This document shows positions 1 through 6,368 of a stretch of 8,351 nucleotides of DNA, piece after piece. Each line of letters begins with the position of its first letter. Position 1 is the stretch's first letter. Position numbers and translations under genes: made by a program. The DNA lies in NCBI GenBank assembly GCA_023397245.1, contig JAEWUH010000121.1:1-8351 (forward strand), read 5' to 3'. This DNA comes from Bacillota bacterium. GTDB lineage: Bacteria; Bacillota; Clostridia; Oscillospirales; Acutalibacteraceae. The notes below the pieces were generated by a model. That model had not been told where the DNA came from and searched no databases. It saw nothing but the letters and a program-made list of their open reading frames with translations.

Positions 1-158
1 GTATTATAAATATGGTTTTTTAATTCGGGCGTTTTCCGGCGAAAAACCGCCAAATCAAAAAGCGCGGAAAGCCGCTGTTTATCGGGCATTCTCCTCATTT
101 TTACGCCGAATCTCCGGCCCGGCGTGAGCCGGAAAACGCAAAATCCGGTCCGATTTCG
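1..158. other. Left-edge non-coding stretch, nothing assigned
   Basis: No convincing ORF or RNA gene is visible. The stretch holds short GC-rich inverted repeats, for example GGCG-TTTT pairing with AAAA-CCGCC around 28-52 and CCGGC/GCCGG around 115-133. None is followed by a clear T-tract. It is probably the spacer after an upstream gene that lies outside the window. Confidence 0.4.
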
Positions 159-187
159 TTGACGATACCTTTCCGCTATGATATGTT
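159..187 (+). promoter_or_regulatory. Putative sigma-A promoter of the hydrogenase unit
   Basis: TTGACG (159-164) and TATGTT (182-187) are separated by 17 bp, a good but not perfect -35/-10 pair. The predicted start of transcription is near 194, about 60 nt before the first gene. No better candidate was seen upstream. No Rex-type operator (TTGTTAA-N4-TTAACAA) was recognised around it. Confidence 0.5.
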
Positions 188-197
188 TACTGCAAAG

Positions 198-224
198 TTT
201 ATCAGCGGCTTTTCAGCTGATAAA
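198..224 (+). other. 5' UTR stem-loop before the hydrogenase unit
   Basis: TTTATCAGC (198-206) and GCTGATAAA (216-224) form a perfect 9-bp inverted repeat with a 9-nt loop. It begins at the predicted transcript 5' end and finishes just before the Shine-Dalgarno of the first gene. There is no T-tract, so it is not an obvious terminator. It could be a 5' stabilising hairpin or a dyad operator; the sequence does not decide. Confidence 0.5.
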
Positions 225-252
225 GAATCACGAGGAAGGATCGGAGCATTTT

Positions 253-504
253 ATGAACATTGAAGTGTATATTGAAAAATCGAGCCAACTGAAATCTTTT
301 GACATTCTGAAAGAATTCCGTCGGCTGATCGAGCTGAACCATCTGGAGGACAAGGTTTCACTGAGTGCTTCACTTTGCATGGGAGACTTTACAAAGCCGG
401 GCGTGCCGGTTAAAATCGGCGAAGATTTTACCGAATACGTTTCAAAAGACAGTCTCGAAAACATCTTCGGGAAATATGTTCTTCAAACTGCCGTCCAGTG
501 CTGA
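253..504 (+). CDS. Degenerate thioredoxin-fold [2Fe-2S] ferredoxin-like protein
   Basis: This 83-residue protein resembles the small (2Fe-2S) ferredoxin / NuoE-like thioredoxin-fold domain often found with clostridial [FeFe] hydrogenases. The family pattern is V-C-x-G-S-S-C-H-L-K near the N-terminus, then LxDKVxL and S/A-x-x-C-x-G-x-C. Here the backbone is kept (IEVYIEKSSQLK, LEDKVSLSASLCMGDF, VPVKI). Three of the four expected cluster cysteines are replaced: Tyr6, Ser11 and Phe46; only Cys42 remains. It therefore probably cannot hold a normal [2Fe-2S] cluster and may act structurally or as a partner protein. The ATG at 253 is chosen because GAGGAAGGA (232-240) lies 12 nt upstream; an in-frame ATG at 178 overlaps the promoter. 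The hydrogenase gene follows closely. The fold assignment is by remembered family pattern, not a search. Confidence 0.7.
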   Translation: MNIEVYIEKSSQLKSFDILKEFRRLIELNHLEDKVSLSASLCMGDFTKPGVPVKIGEDFTEYVSKDSLENIFGKYVLQTAVQC

Positions 505-579
505 GCGGCAGGCGTGAATGAAATTCATTCTTTATTTTCTGAACAAGCATTACCGGACTTGTGGAAAGGCATAGATAAA

Positions 580-1998
580 ATGTTGCAATTTGATTCCAAT
601 GTACAGGAACTGAAATACAGGGTGCTGAAGGAAGTGGTTCGGCACGCGTCGAAAAATGAGCTTAGCACAAAGCTGTATGATATTCCGCGTGAAATCATCC
701 CCGGGCCAAAAGCCACCATGCGGTGCTGTATTTACCGGGAACGGGCCATCGTGGAGGAACGTGTAAAGCTGGCTATGGGCGGTGATCCGCAGAACAAAAA
801 CATTGTGGAAGTAATTGATATTGCGTGTGAAGAATGCCCCAACAAACGCTTTATCGTTACGGAAACCTGCCGGGGATGCATTGCTCACCGCTGCCAGGCC
901 GCGTGCCCGGCGGGCGCTATTTCTTTCGTGAATCACAAGGCGGTCATCGACCATGAAAAATGCAAGGGCTGCGGCCAATGCAGGAAAGCGTGTCCCTATA
1001 ACGCCATTACGGAGCAGGAGCGTCCGTGCATCAGTTCCTGCAAGGCGAAGGCGATTTCCCTGGATGAACAGAACAAAGCGGATATCAATTCGGAAAAATG
1101 CGTACGCTGCGGCGCGTGTGTCCGTCAATGTCCGTTTGGAGCAATCGTGGACAAGTCGTATCTTCTGGACGCCATGCGGATGATACGCGAATCCGACCAC
1201 GGAAAAAAATTCCGGGTTTATGCCGCGGTTGCGCCGGCCATTGCAAGCCAGTTCTATTACGCCAAAATCGGGCAAATCATCTCCGCCCTGAAAGAAGCCG
1301 GTTTTAGCCGGGTGGTGGAGGTCGCGCTCGGCGCGGACATCGTCGCGTATAAGGAAGCCGAGGAGCTGGCTGAAAAAGAGTTTCTTACAACCTCCTGCTG
1401 CCCGGCTTTTGTTCAGTTCATTAAATCCAATTTCCCGGAGCTGGAAAGCAGCATCTCGAGCAACGCTTCTCCTATGATCGAAATCGCAAGACTGATTAAG
1501 CACGTGGATAAAACAGCGAAAGTGGTATTTATCGGCCCGTGCATCGCGAAGAAAATGGAATTCCAAAAGGAAGAGCTCAAAGGCGCAGTCGACTGCGTGA
1601 TAACCTTTGAGGAATTGCAAGCCATGTTCGGCGGTTTGGATATTAAACCGGAAGAGCTGGAGGAAGACGAACTGAACGACGCCTCTTATTTCGGCAGGGT
1701 TTTTGCAAGGAACGGCGGCGTAACAGAGGCCGTATTGAATGTTCTGGAAGAAAAGAGCATTGATTTTCAGGTAAACCCCGTACTGTGCGATGGGCTGGAA
1801 GAATGCCGCGCCGCTCTCATCAAGGCTTCCAAAGGGAAGCTGGATGAAAACTTCATTGAAGGAATGGCCTGTGTGGGAGGCTGTGCCGGAGGCGCCGCCT
1901 GCCTCACCCTGCGCAATTCGATAAAAAACAAGATGAGCATCGACAACTATGCAAAGCAGGCCACCGGGGGCGTAAAGGAACCGGTAAACGTCAGATAA
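580..1998 (+). CDS. Monomeric [FeFe] hydrogenase, group B type
   Basis: The enzyme catalyses reversible 2H+ + 2e- to H2, probably with ferredoxin in the cytoplasm, disposing of fermentation electrons. From the ATG at 580 it has 472 residues. Visible in order: RCCIYRER (48-55) and CEEC (83-86); CRGC-x4-C-x3-C (97-109); CKGCGQCRKACP (128-139); CISSC (150-154); CVRCGACVRQCP (174-185), together suggesting three or more [4Fe-4S] clusters. The H-cluster motifs follow: L1 TSCCPAF (271-277), L2 GPCIAKKME (319-327) and L3 MACVGGCAGG (429-438). The L1 Phe, the Gly-Pro-Cys L2 and the L3 lacking GGGQP fit group B rather than group A. The start is uncertain. ATG 580 has GGAAAGG 10 nt upstream, and the protein then begins at the FDSNVQELKY segment expected for the family. 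GTG 514 is in frame, would add 22 residues and lacks a good Shine-Dalgarno. Maturases HydEFG are not in the window. Confidence 0.93.
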   Translation: MLQFDSNVQELKYRVLKEVVRHASKNELSTKLYDIPREIIPGPKATMRCCIYRERAIVEERVKLAMGGDPQNKNIVEVIDIACEECPNKRFIVTETCRGCIAHRCQAACPAGAISFVNHKAVIDHEKCKGCGQCRKACPYNAITEQERPCISSCKAKAISLDEQNKADINSEKCVRCGACVRQCPFGAIVDKSYLLDAMRMIRESDHGKKFRVYAAVAPAIASQFYYAKIGQIISALKEAGFSRVVEVALGADIVAYKEAEELAEKEFLTTSCCPAFVQFIKSNFPELESSISSNASPMIEIARLIKHVDKTAKVVFIGPCIAKKMEFQKEELKGAVDCVITFEELQAMFGGLDIKPEELEEDELNDASYFGRVFARNGGVTEAVLNVLEEKSIDFQVNPVLCDGLEECRAALIKASKGKLDENFIEGMACVGGCAGGAACLTLRNSIKNKMSIDNYAKQATGGVKEPVNVR

Positions 1999-2021
1999 AC
2001 ATTTAAGGAGGATTCTCTTCT

Positions 2022-2405
2022 ATGCTGGACTGTAAATTGTGCAATTACTACCATTCGGTTTCCGGGCAGAGCTTACCCGGACTTGATCTCGGCATCTGCG
2101 ATTTTTCCGATACGCTGTTTATTGAAGACGCTGAAAATCTGGACGTCGAATATCCGTGCAAAAAAATCGACTATTACGATTATCTCCGAAAAAAATCCGC
2201 GGCCTGTATCGACTCTGCCATGGTTGCAAAATTCGTGAATCCCGAATTGTTTCATGAGCTGCGGCAGTGCGGAGTATCCATGCTTAAATTTCCGGAAGGA
2301 ATCATAGAAAAATGCTTTATGCATCACCTGGAGCAGGAAAATCAGAAAGTTTTCTGCGGAATCCCGGCTGAACTGCTGAAAACAGGAAGCGGTTCGGGAA
2401 TTTAA
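2022..2405 (+). CDS. Cysteine-rich small protein of unknown function next to hydrogenase
   Basis: I do not recognise a named family with certainty. The 127-residue protein begins with C4-x2-C7, followed by Cys26 and Cys46 (in EYPC), a four-cysteine pattern that could bind zinc or an Fe-S cluster. More cysteines lie at 62, 83, 98 and 112. There is no signal peptide or membrane segment. The N-terminal half (CKLCNYYH, ICDFSD, AENLDVEYPC) looks like a compact metal-binding domain; the C-terminal half looks helical. Translation should be strong: AAGGAGG (2005-2011) sits 10 nt before the ATG, and the gene starts 23 nt after the hydrogenase stop, so the two are probably cotranscribed. A redox or accessory role beside the hydrogenase is inference from position only. 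Confidence 0.75.
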   Translation: MLDCKLCNYYHSVSGQSLPGLDLGICDFSDTLFIEDAENLDVEYPCKKIDYYDYLRKKSAACIDSAMVAKFVNPELFHELRQCGVSMLKFPEGIIEKCFMHHLEQENQKVFCGIPAELLKTGSGSGI

Positions 2406-2433
2406 ACCCCGCTGCAGGCCGTATGGAAACGCC

Positions 2434-2475
2434 AGCCGGTCAGGGCAGATTCCTTTGAATCTGCCCTGACCGGCT
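2434..2475. terminator. Stem-loop between convergent genes, likely bidirectional terminator
   Basis: A perfect 18-bp inverted repeat, AGCCGGTCAGGGCAGATT against 2458-2475, has a 6-nt loop (CCTTTG). It begins 28 nt after the stop of the 127-residue protein and lies beyond the 3' end of the convergent DUF4153 gene. The flanking T content is modest (AAATTTGTT on the plus side), so termination efficiency is uncertain, but position and stem strength fit a shared terminator. Confidence 0.7.
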
Positions 2476-2503
2476 AAATTTGTTAAGGGCCGTTTCCGGC
2501 CGT

Positions 2504-4288
2504 TTATTTGATTCGAACCATGATAGAAAGATCGGCATAGCAATACGTCCGGTCTGCGGAAGACTCAATATTTGCGCTCTGCACTACAAAAGTGATCTTT
2601 GCCCGGTCATTTTCAGCCGAGAACGCAGCCTCCTCATTCGAAATTTCAGACTTCTCCGCGGTATAACCGCGATATCTGGAAAAAATCTCGTCCGTATGAA
2701 AAAGGATGATTTCCCGATTGCTTTCATCCGTCAAAACAACATCGTACTGCCCGCCGGTTTTTACTTTTTTCAGCACATAATTTTTTCCCGATTTTTTAAT
2801 CTCGCAGATATTTGAGTTTACGCTTTCGTCGCAGTTCACATACGTCTGCGCAAGGATGTCATATCCCGCAATATCAAGCGGCATAGCCGTATTTCGGATT
2901 ACATTGACGGGCCTTCCGGTTTTTTCCGGCAGGTCATATTCGTCGAAGCCAAACGTACTGTAAAAATCTTTTTGAGCAGTGAAATGCTCCGGCAGCCACG
3001 CGATTTTGCCGAGGTACCCCATCTGTTCCAGATACCCGACGGAAAAAACGATCTTCTTTTGATCGCCGCCGGAAACGGAACCGTTCGGGATTACGGCATT
3101 GTTTTTCAGCATTCCGTTTTTTACCAGCACGGTTTTCAGCATATTTTCCTGACTGAGGCGGCTGACTGTGAAAGCGTCTGCGGGAGGGATAACGGACACA
3201 GCCGAGAAAGCAATGAGCATCGCGGCTATAATACCGTTCTTCCTTACGGGAACAGTACTCATTACCACACCGGCGGAAGCGGCGAAAACGCCGAACAGAA
3301 TGACAAAATACTTGGTATGGGTAACGCCTGTGTCCTGCAGGCTGATAACCGAAGATACGATCTGGAACAGCACGATGGGAACAAGCACCTTTGGAAAAAT
3401 CAGGCGGAACAGAGCGGCAAATTTATTTTCCAGCCTACCGGACAGGATGCAGACCAGAATGACGGTAATCGCGTAGGAAACCAGCATAGGCTCCAGCAGA
3501 TTATTCGTCCAGAACTCCCCTCTTATATTTAAAACAATATAGAGTACCAGGATGACCGTAAAAACGGCTGTCAGCGGAATAATGATATATGAAATCAGCA
3601 CCTCCAGAAATTTGGGACAGGACACGGCCCTGCCGATGTCCTCATCCTGCGCGGTGATTTTCTCAAAGCCACTTTCCCTGTCCTTTTTCCCCGGATAGAA
3701 AGGAATCAGAGAAAGAAAGAAGATCGGGGCAAACAGCACAAAGACTATGTTTGCCGTATGCGGGTATGCTTTTTCGCTCACATTGACGATCAGACGGTTG
3801 ATTGCCGCGATGATCAGGCTGCATCCGCCAAAGAGAACGGCGGAGTAAAACACAGAGTGAAAAAAGGCCTTAAATACCGCCATAAAGCTTTCGTTAAAGG
3901 TAATCCTGCTTTGGATGACAGGAACCCAGATAAAGGCAAAAACCAGTGCCAGCAGAGCGACGGAGGTCCGTATTCCGGCTTCCGCGCCGAGCTCCGGGGC
4001 CGAACCGATCAGCAGATAGTATCCGGCCGTCAAGGCAGCGCCGCATCCCATCAGGATAAGGCGCGCAGACCGTTTTATGAAGAAGCGTTCCCATGCTGCC
4101 TGCAGAGCCGCGCACAAAACAGCGCCCACCGCACAGCTCATCAGCTGTTTCCCATAGTCCTTTTCCGTATTGACCGCGATTGCCACGGTAACGGCCGCGG
4201 CCAGAAGGAATGCCGCGGTCAGCGGATAACGGGCAATGGCATTGGTCAGGCCTCTCAGCCTGTCCGCAAATTTTACAATCTTTTTCAT
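2504..4288 (-). CDS. DUF4153 domain-containing polytopic membrane protein
   Basis: From the ATG at 4288 the protein has 594 residues. About 11 hydrophobic segments are visible (roughly 21-39, 46-66, 76-96, 107-125, 145-165, 179-197, 228-254, 264-284, 293-315, 325-345, 350-368). A soluble C-terminal region of about 220 residues follows. The junction motif SRLSQENMLKTVLVKNGML (376-394) and the overall layout match the DUF4153 family as I know it; its biochemical function is unknown. The start at 4288 is preferred over the in-frame ATG at 4327 because AGAGGA lies 8 nt upstream and the protein then begins MKKIVKF before the first membrane segment. It appears monocistronic, with gaps on both sides and no clear link to the hydrogenase genes or metY. 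Confidence 0.82.
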   Translation of the reverse strand: MKKIVKFADRLRGLTNAIARYPLTAAFLLAAAVTVAIAVNTEKDYGKQLMSCAVGAVLCAALQAAWERFFIKRSARLILMGCGAALTAGYYLLIGSAPELGAEAGIRTSVALLALVFAFIWVPVIQSRITFNESFMAVFKAFFHSVFYSAVLFGGCSLIIAAINRLIVNVSEKAYPHTANIVFVLFAPIFFLSLIPFYPGKKDRESGFEKITAQDEDIGRAVSCPKFLEVLISYIIIPLTAVFTVILVLYIVLNIRGEFWTNNLLEPMLVSYAITVILVCILSGRLENKFAALFRLIFPKVLVPIVLFQIVSSVISLQDTGVTHTKYFVILFGVFAASAGVVMSTVPVRKNGIIAAMLIAFSAVSVIPPADAFTVSRLSQENMLKTVLVKNGMLKNNAVIPNGSVSGGDQKKIVFSVGYLEQMGYLGKIAWLPEHFTAQKDFYSTFGFDEYDLPEKTGRPVNVIRNTAMPLDIAGYDILAQTYVNCDESVNSNICEIKKSGKNYVLKKVKTGGQYDVVLTDESNREIILFHTDEIFSRYRGYTAEKSEISNEEAAFSAENDRAKITFVVQSANIESSADRTYCYADLSIMVRIK

Positions 4289-4597
4289 CGGCGCCGTCCT
4301 CTGTTGCAATTTGTACGTTCCGTTCAAACGAACCGTAATTCTTCAAGCTTAATTTTCCCCGCCGGAAAGGCAATATGCACGCCTTTATTTTTCCGGCTAA
4401 ACAGGCAGCCAACGTAAAAGATGCGCATATACAGCAGCCGCAGGCATATTGAACGCCTGCGGCCTGTAACTATAAGGAATGCGGTTTTCTTCACGGGCCT
4501 GCGCGCGCCGGTACTCGCGCGGGGCAGGGCCGCAATTTTCGGGCGATATGTATCAACGGTTCGCCCTGTTCCGTACTTTGGGTAAGGTTTTCTGCGC
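4289..4597. other. Intergenic region with several stem-loops, no gene
   Basis: No supported gene lies in these 309 bp. Four inverted repeats are visible. GCCGGAAA (4361-4368) pairs with TTTCCGGC (4390-4397), and inside it GGC pairs with GCC. GCCGCAGGC (4437-4445) pairs with GCCTGCGGC (4455-4463), and outer ACAG/CTGT extends this to 4431-4467. An imperfect GC-rich hairpin spans 4494-4532. GGGCGA (4541-4546) pairs with TCGCCC (4561-4566). The hairpin at 4431-4467 is the best candidate terminator for metY, about 130 nt past its stop, but it has no T-tract. The promoter of the DUF4153 gene should be here too; no convincing -35/-10 pair was found. Confidence 0.5.
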
Positions 4598-5950
4598 TTA
4601 CTTTTTCAGCTTGGAAGCCAAATTCTTAATGCTGTCCGCAATGCTGTTGGAAGGCTTCTTTTCCGCCACTGCCTGAAAAGCCTGATCAAGATCGGCAATG
4701 ATATCGTCGACGTGCTCGGTGCCGATTGAAAGCCGAATCGTGTTCGGCTTGATGCCCTGGTCGAGCAGCTCTTCGCCGGACAGCTGGGAATGCGTGGTGG
4801 AAGCCGGATGGATCACAAGGCTCTTCACGTCGGCCACATTCGCAAGCAGCGAGAAAATTTCAAGATGATCGATGAAGTCCTTCGCCGTTTCGGCGTCGCC
4901 TTTGATTTCAAAAGTAAAGATGGATCCTCCGCCGTTCGGGAAGTACTTATCGTATAATTTCTTGTTGCCGCTGCCGGGCAGGGACGGATGGTTCACTTTC
5001 TCAACCTGCGGATGTTTGGACAGATAGTCCACGACCTTCAGCGCATTTGCCACGTGGCGCTCAACGCGGAGCGAAAGCGTCTCCAGCCCCTGCAGGAACA
5101 GGAACGCGTGCAGCGGCGCAAGGGTAGCGCCCGTATCGCGAAGAAGAATTGCGCGGATTTTTGTAACAAAAGCCGCGGGCCCTACCGCTTTTGTAAAGCT
5201 GATGCCGTGATAGCTCGGGTTCGGCTCGGTAAGAGACGGGAATTTTCCGCTTGCTTCCCAGTCAAATTTGCCGCTGTCTACAATAACGCCGCCGATGGCT
5301 GTGCCATGTCCGCCGATAAACTTTGTGGCGGAATGCACCACGATGTCCGCGCCGTACTCAAACGGACGGACAAGGTAGGGTGTTGCGAACGTATTATCCA
5401 CAACCAGCGGGATTTTGTGCGCGTGCGCAATCTTTGCCACCGCTTCAATATCGATAATATTGGAATTGGGGTTGCCGAGCGTTTCGATAAAGATGGCCTT
5501 CGTGTTCTCCTGAATTGCCTTTTCAAACGAGCCTTTCTCATCGGGGTCTACAAATGTTGTGGTAATGCCGTAATCCGGCAGCGTGTGAGCAAGGAGGTTG
5601 TAGGTGCCGCCGTAAATGGTTTTAGCGGATACGATATGATCGCCTGAATGCGCCAGATTCTGGAACGTATAGCTGATTGCGGCTGCTCCCGAAGCTACGG
5701 CAAGCGCGGCGACTCCGCCTTCAAGAGCCGCTATCCTTTTTTCAAAAACGTCCTCGGTGGAGTTTGTAAGCCTGCCGTAAATGTTGCCCGGGTCGGCAAG
5801 GCCAAAACGGGCGGCGGCGTGCGCCGAGTTGCGAAATACGTAGGAGGTGGTCTGGTAAATCGGAACCGCGCGCGCATCCGATGCGGGGTCTGCCTGCTCC
5901 TGGCCTACGTGAATCTGCAAAGTCTCGAATTTATAGTTTTTGTTGCTCAT
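4598..5950 (-). CDS. metY: O-acetyl-L-homoserine sulfhydrylase (MetY)
   Basis: This PLP enzyme of the Cys/Met-metabolism (cystathionine gamma-synthase-like) family makes L-homocysteine and acetate from O-acetylhomoserine and sulfide in the cytoplasm; some members also make cysteine from O-acetylserine. Visible features: the N-terminal FETLQIHVGQE; the phosphate-loop region IYGRLTN (57-63); SGAAAI (87-92); VVDNTFATP (183-191) with the PLP-pyridine Asp185; HSATKFIGGHG (206-216) with Schiff-base Lys210; HPASTTHSQLS (381-391), typical of MetY; and RLSIG (406-410) with the substrate-carboxylate Arg. The length is 450 residues, slightly longer than the usual roughly 430 because of a Lys-rich tail. 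The start has AAGAGG 8 nt upstream. It sits behind an elaborate leader (promoter 6369-6397, Met/Cys-rich leader peptide, attenuator, second small ORF), so expression is probably raised when Met or Cys is short. Confidence 0.95.
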   Translation of the reverse strand: MSNKNYKFETLQIHVGQEQADPASDARAVPIYQTTSYVFRNSAHAAARFGLADPGNIYGRLTNSTEDVFEKRIAALEGGVAALAVASGAAAISYTFQNLAHSGDHIVSAKTIYGGTYNLLAHTLPDYGITTTFVDPDEKGSFEKAIQENTKAIFIETLGNPNSNIIDIEAVAKIAHAHKIPLVVDNTFATPYLVRPFEYGADIVVHSATKFIGGHGTAIGGVIVDSGKFDWEASGKFPSLTEPNPSYHGISFTKAVGPAAFVTKIRAILLRDTGATLAPLHAFLFLQGLETLSLRVERHVANALKVVDYLSKHPQVEKVNHPSLPGSGNKKLYDKYFPNGGGSIFTFEIKGDAETAKDFIDHLEIFSLLANVADVKSLVIHPASTTHSQLSGEELLDQGIKPNTIRLSIGTEHVDDIIADLDQAFQAVAEKKPSNSIADSIKNLASKLKK

Positions 5951-5994
5951 GGTAATAACCTCTTTCTGATTTTTATTTTTTTAATTGGTTCACC
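5951..5994 (-). promoter_or_regulatory. Possible helix covering the metY Shine-Dalgarno
   Basis: In the minus-strand RNA, GGUGAACC (5994-5987) can pair with GGUUAUUACC (5960-5951): eight pairs with a 2-nt bulge. This covers the last two G of the metY Shine-Dalgarno (AAGAGG) and runs up to the AUG at 5950. The left arm lies within the last codons of the small upstream ORF, whose stop is in the loop, so its translation would open the helix. That would give translational coupling. The stem is short, so this is tentative. Confidence 0.3.
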
Positions 5995-6074
5995 GGTTCG
6001 GCTGCGCACATTCGGCAGCGGCACATTCGTTCTTTGTTCCTATCACATCGGGGATCTCGGGTCGATTTTTTCAT
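5973..6074 (-). CDS. Second Met/Cys-rich leader ORF upstream of metY
   Basis: This 33-codon ORF starts at ATG 6074 and has a near-consensus Shine-Dalgarno, GGGAGG (6086-6081), 6 nt upstream. It stops 22 nt before the metY ATG. The centre reads RMCRCRMC (residues 16-23), with one further Cys at residue 10, so 4 of 33 residues are Cys. The motif comes from a tandem repeat of CGAATGTGC (6028-6020 and 6013-6005). It lies after the intrinsic terminator and is made only on read-through transcripts. The likely role is a regulatory leader peptide, with ribosome occupancy at Cys/Met/Arg codons controlling metY translation through the adjacent helix. A stable small protein, such as a tiny metal-binding peptide, is an alternative. 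Confidence 0.6.
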   Translation of the reverse strand: MKKSTRDPRCDRNKERMCRCRMCAAEPVNQLKK

Positions 6075-6103
6075 AAAATACCTCCCATTCCGATTTTCAT
6101 TTT

Positions 6104-6139
6104 AAATAAAGAAAAAGCAGCCTGATCATCAGACTGCTT
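6104..6139 (-). terminator. Intrinsic terminator of the metY leader (segments 3:4)
   Basis: On the minus strand AAGCAGUCUGA (6139-6129) pairs with UCAGGCUGCUU (6125-6115): 11 pairs including one U-G, closed by the triloop UGA. It is followed by UUUUUCUUUAUUU (6116-6104, sharing the last stem bases). This is a canonical strong Rho-independent terminator lying between leader peptide 1 and the second small ORF, well upstream of metY, as expected for an attenuator. Confidence 0.85.
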
Positions 6140-6175
6140 CATACGTATGAAAACCCATATAAAATGAAGGCAGTC
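6132..6175 (-). promoter_or_regulatory. Antiterminator helix (segments 2:3) of the metY attenuator
   Basis: GACUGC (6175-6170) pairs with GCAGUC (6137-6132). After a single bulged C6169, UUCAU (6168-6164) pairs with AUGAA (6142-6138). UAUG (6159-6156) can also pair with CAUA (6149-6146), giving up to 15 pairs. The helix takes bases from both the upstream hairpin and the left arm of the terminator, so it excludes both of them. This is the defining arrangement of an attenuator antiterminator. Pairings were derived by eye, without energy calculation. Confidence 0.7.
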
Positions 6176-6194
6176 TTTATCATCAGACTGCCCT
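6167..6194 (-). promoter_or_regulatory. Upstream hairpin (segments 1:2) of the metY attenuator
   Basis: GGCAGUC (6192-6186) pairs with GACUGCC (6175-6169), extendable by G6193-U6168 and A6194-U6167 to 9 pairs, with loop UGAUGAUAAA. It starts 11 nt after the leader-peptide stop and repeats the 13-nt core of the terminator's left arm (GCAGTCTGATGAT). It would act as the anti-antiterminator or pause hairpin. Segment 1 can alternatively pair with segment 0 inside the leader-peptide coding region: AUCAUC (6226-6221) with GAUGAU (6184-6179) and GAC (6219-6217) with GUC (6188-6186). Confidence 0.7.
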
Positions 6195-6205
6195 TACTGT
6201 TTTTT

Positions 6206-6322
6206 TCAGGAGCGGGGTCGGATGATCAGAATATTCTTTTGAACAGCACACATACACATACTGCACATACACATTTCTGACATCCCGCTGTTGTATTTTA
6301 CATTTGCTTTGCTGTTCAGCAT
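6206..6322 (-). CDS. Met/Cys-rich leader peptide of metY
   Basis: This 38-codon ORF starts at ATG 6322 and has AAGGCGG (6337-6331) 8 nt upstream. The start lies about 40 nt after the predicted transcription start. Residues 14-25 read MSEMCMCSMCMC, with four Cys and five Met codons in twelve (6283-6248). No metabolic protein is expected from such a sequence; it fits an amino-acid-sensing leader peptide. The ORF could be read back to 6397, but that would run through the -35/-10 boxes, so 6322 is the real start. The last codons contain segment 0 of the attenuator. A ribosome stalled in the Met/Cys run would leave segment 0 free; a ribosome reaching the stop at 6206 would cover it. Confidence 0.78.
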   Translation of the reverse strand: MLNSKANVKYNSGMSEMCMCSMCMCAVQKNILIIRPRS

Positions 6323-6345
6323 ACTGCTCACCGCCTTATTTATTA

Positions 6346-6363
6346 CAATTCCTATATGAATTG
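6346..6363 (-). repeat. Dyad at the metY transcription start
   Basis: CAATTC (6346-6351) and GAATTG (6358-6363) form a perfect 6-bp inverted repeat with a 6-bp spacer, covering the predicted +1 near 6362. It could be a repressor operator or a short 5' stem-loop on the transcript. The evidence is symmetry and position only. Confidence 0.4.
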
Positions 6364-6368
6364 TATAT

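Noticed and set aside
178..252. Longer N-terminal start for the ferredoxin-like protein
   Set aside because: The extension overlaps the -10 box and the 5' UTR stem-loop; ATG 253 has the Shine-Dalgarno and matches the family N-terminus.
550..1620. 356-residue minus-strand ORF antisense to the hydrogenase
   Set aside because: Lies wholly inside the hydrogenase gene, whose plus-frame motifs are unmistakable; its translation has no recognisable domain. It is a GC-bias shadow.
2972..3532. 186-residue plus-strand ORF inside the DUF4153 gene
   Set aside because: Antisense to a clear membrane-protein frame, with no domain or convincing ribosome binding site. Shadow.
3758..4417. 219-residue plus-strand ORF over the DUF4153 start region
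   Set aside because: Low-complexity polar translation antisense to membrane segments; no supporting signal.
4988..5647. 219-residue plus-strand ORF inside metY
   Set aside because: Antisense to metY including the Lys210 active-site region; no domain recognised.
6115..6192. CRISPR or transposon-type repeat
   Set aside because: The repeated GCAGTCTGATGAT occurs only twice and is explained as equivalent left arms of two attenuator hairpins.
5951..6368. SAM (S-box) riboswitch or T-box upstream of metY
   Set aside because: I looked for the S-box core (GATGAAACC, GGCAACC) and for a T-box bulge sequence (TGGNACC type) and found neither; the structures present fit a leader-peptide attenuator.
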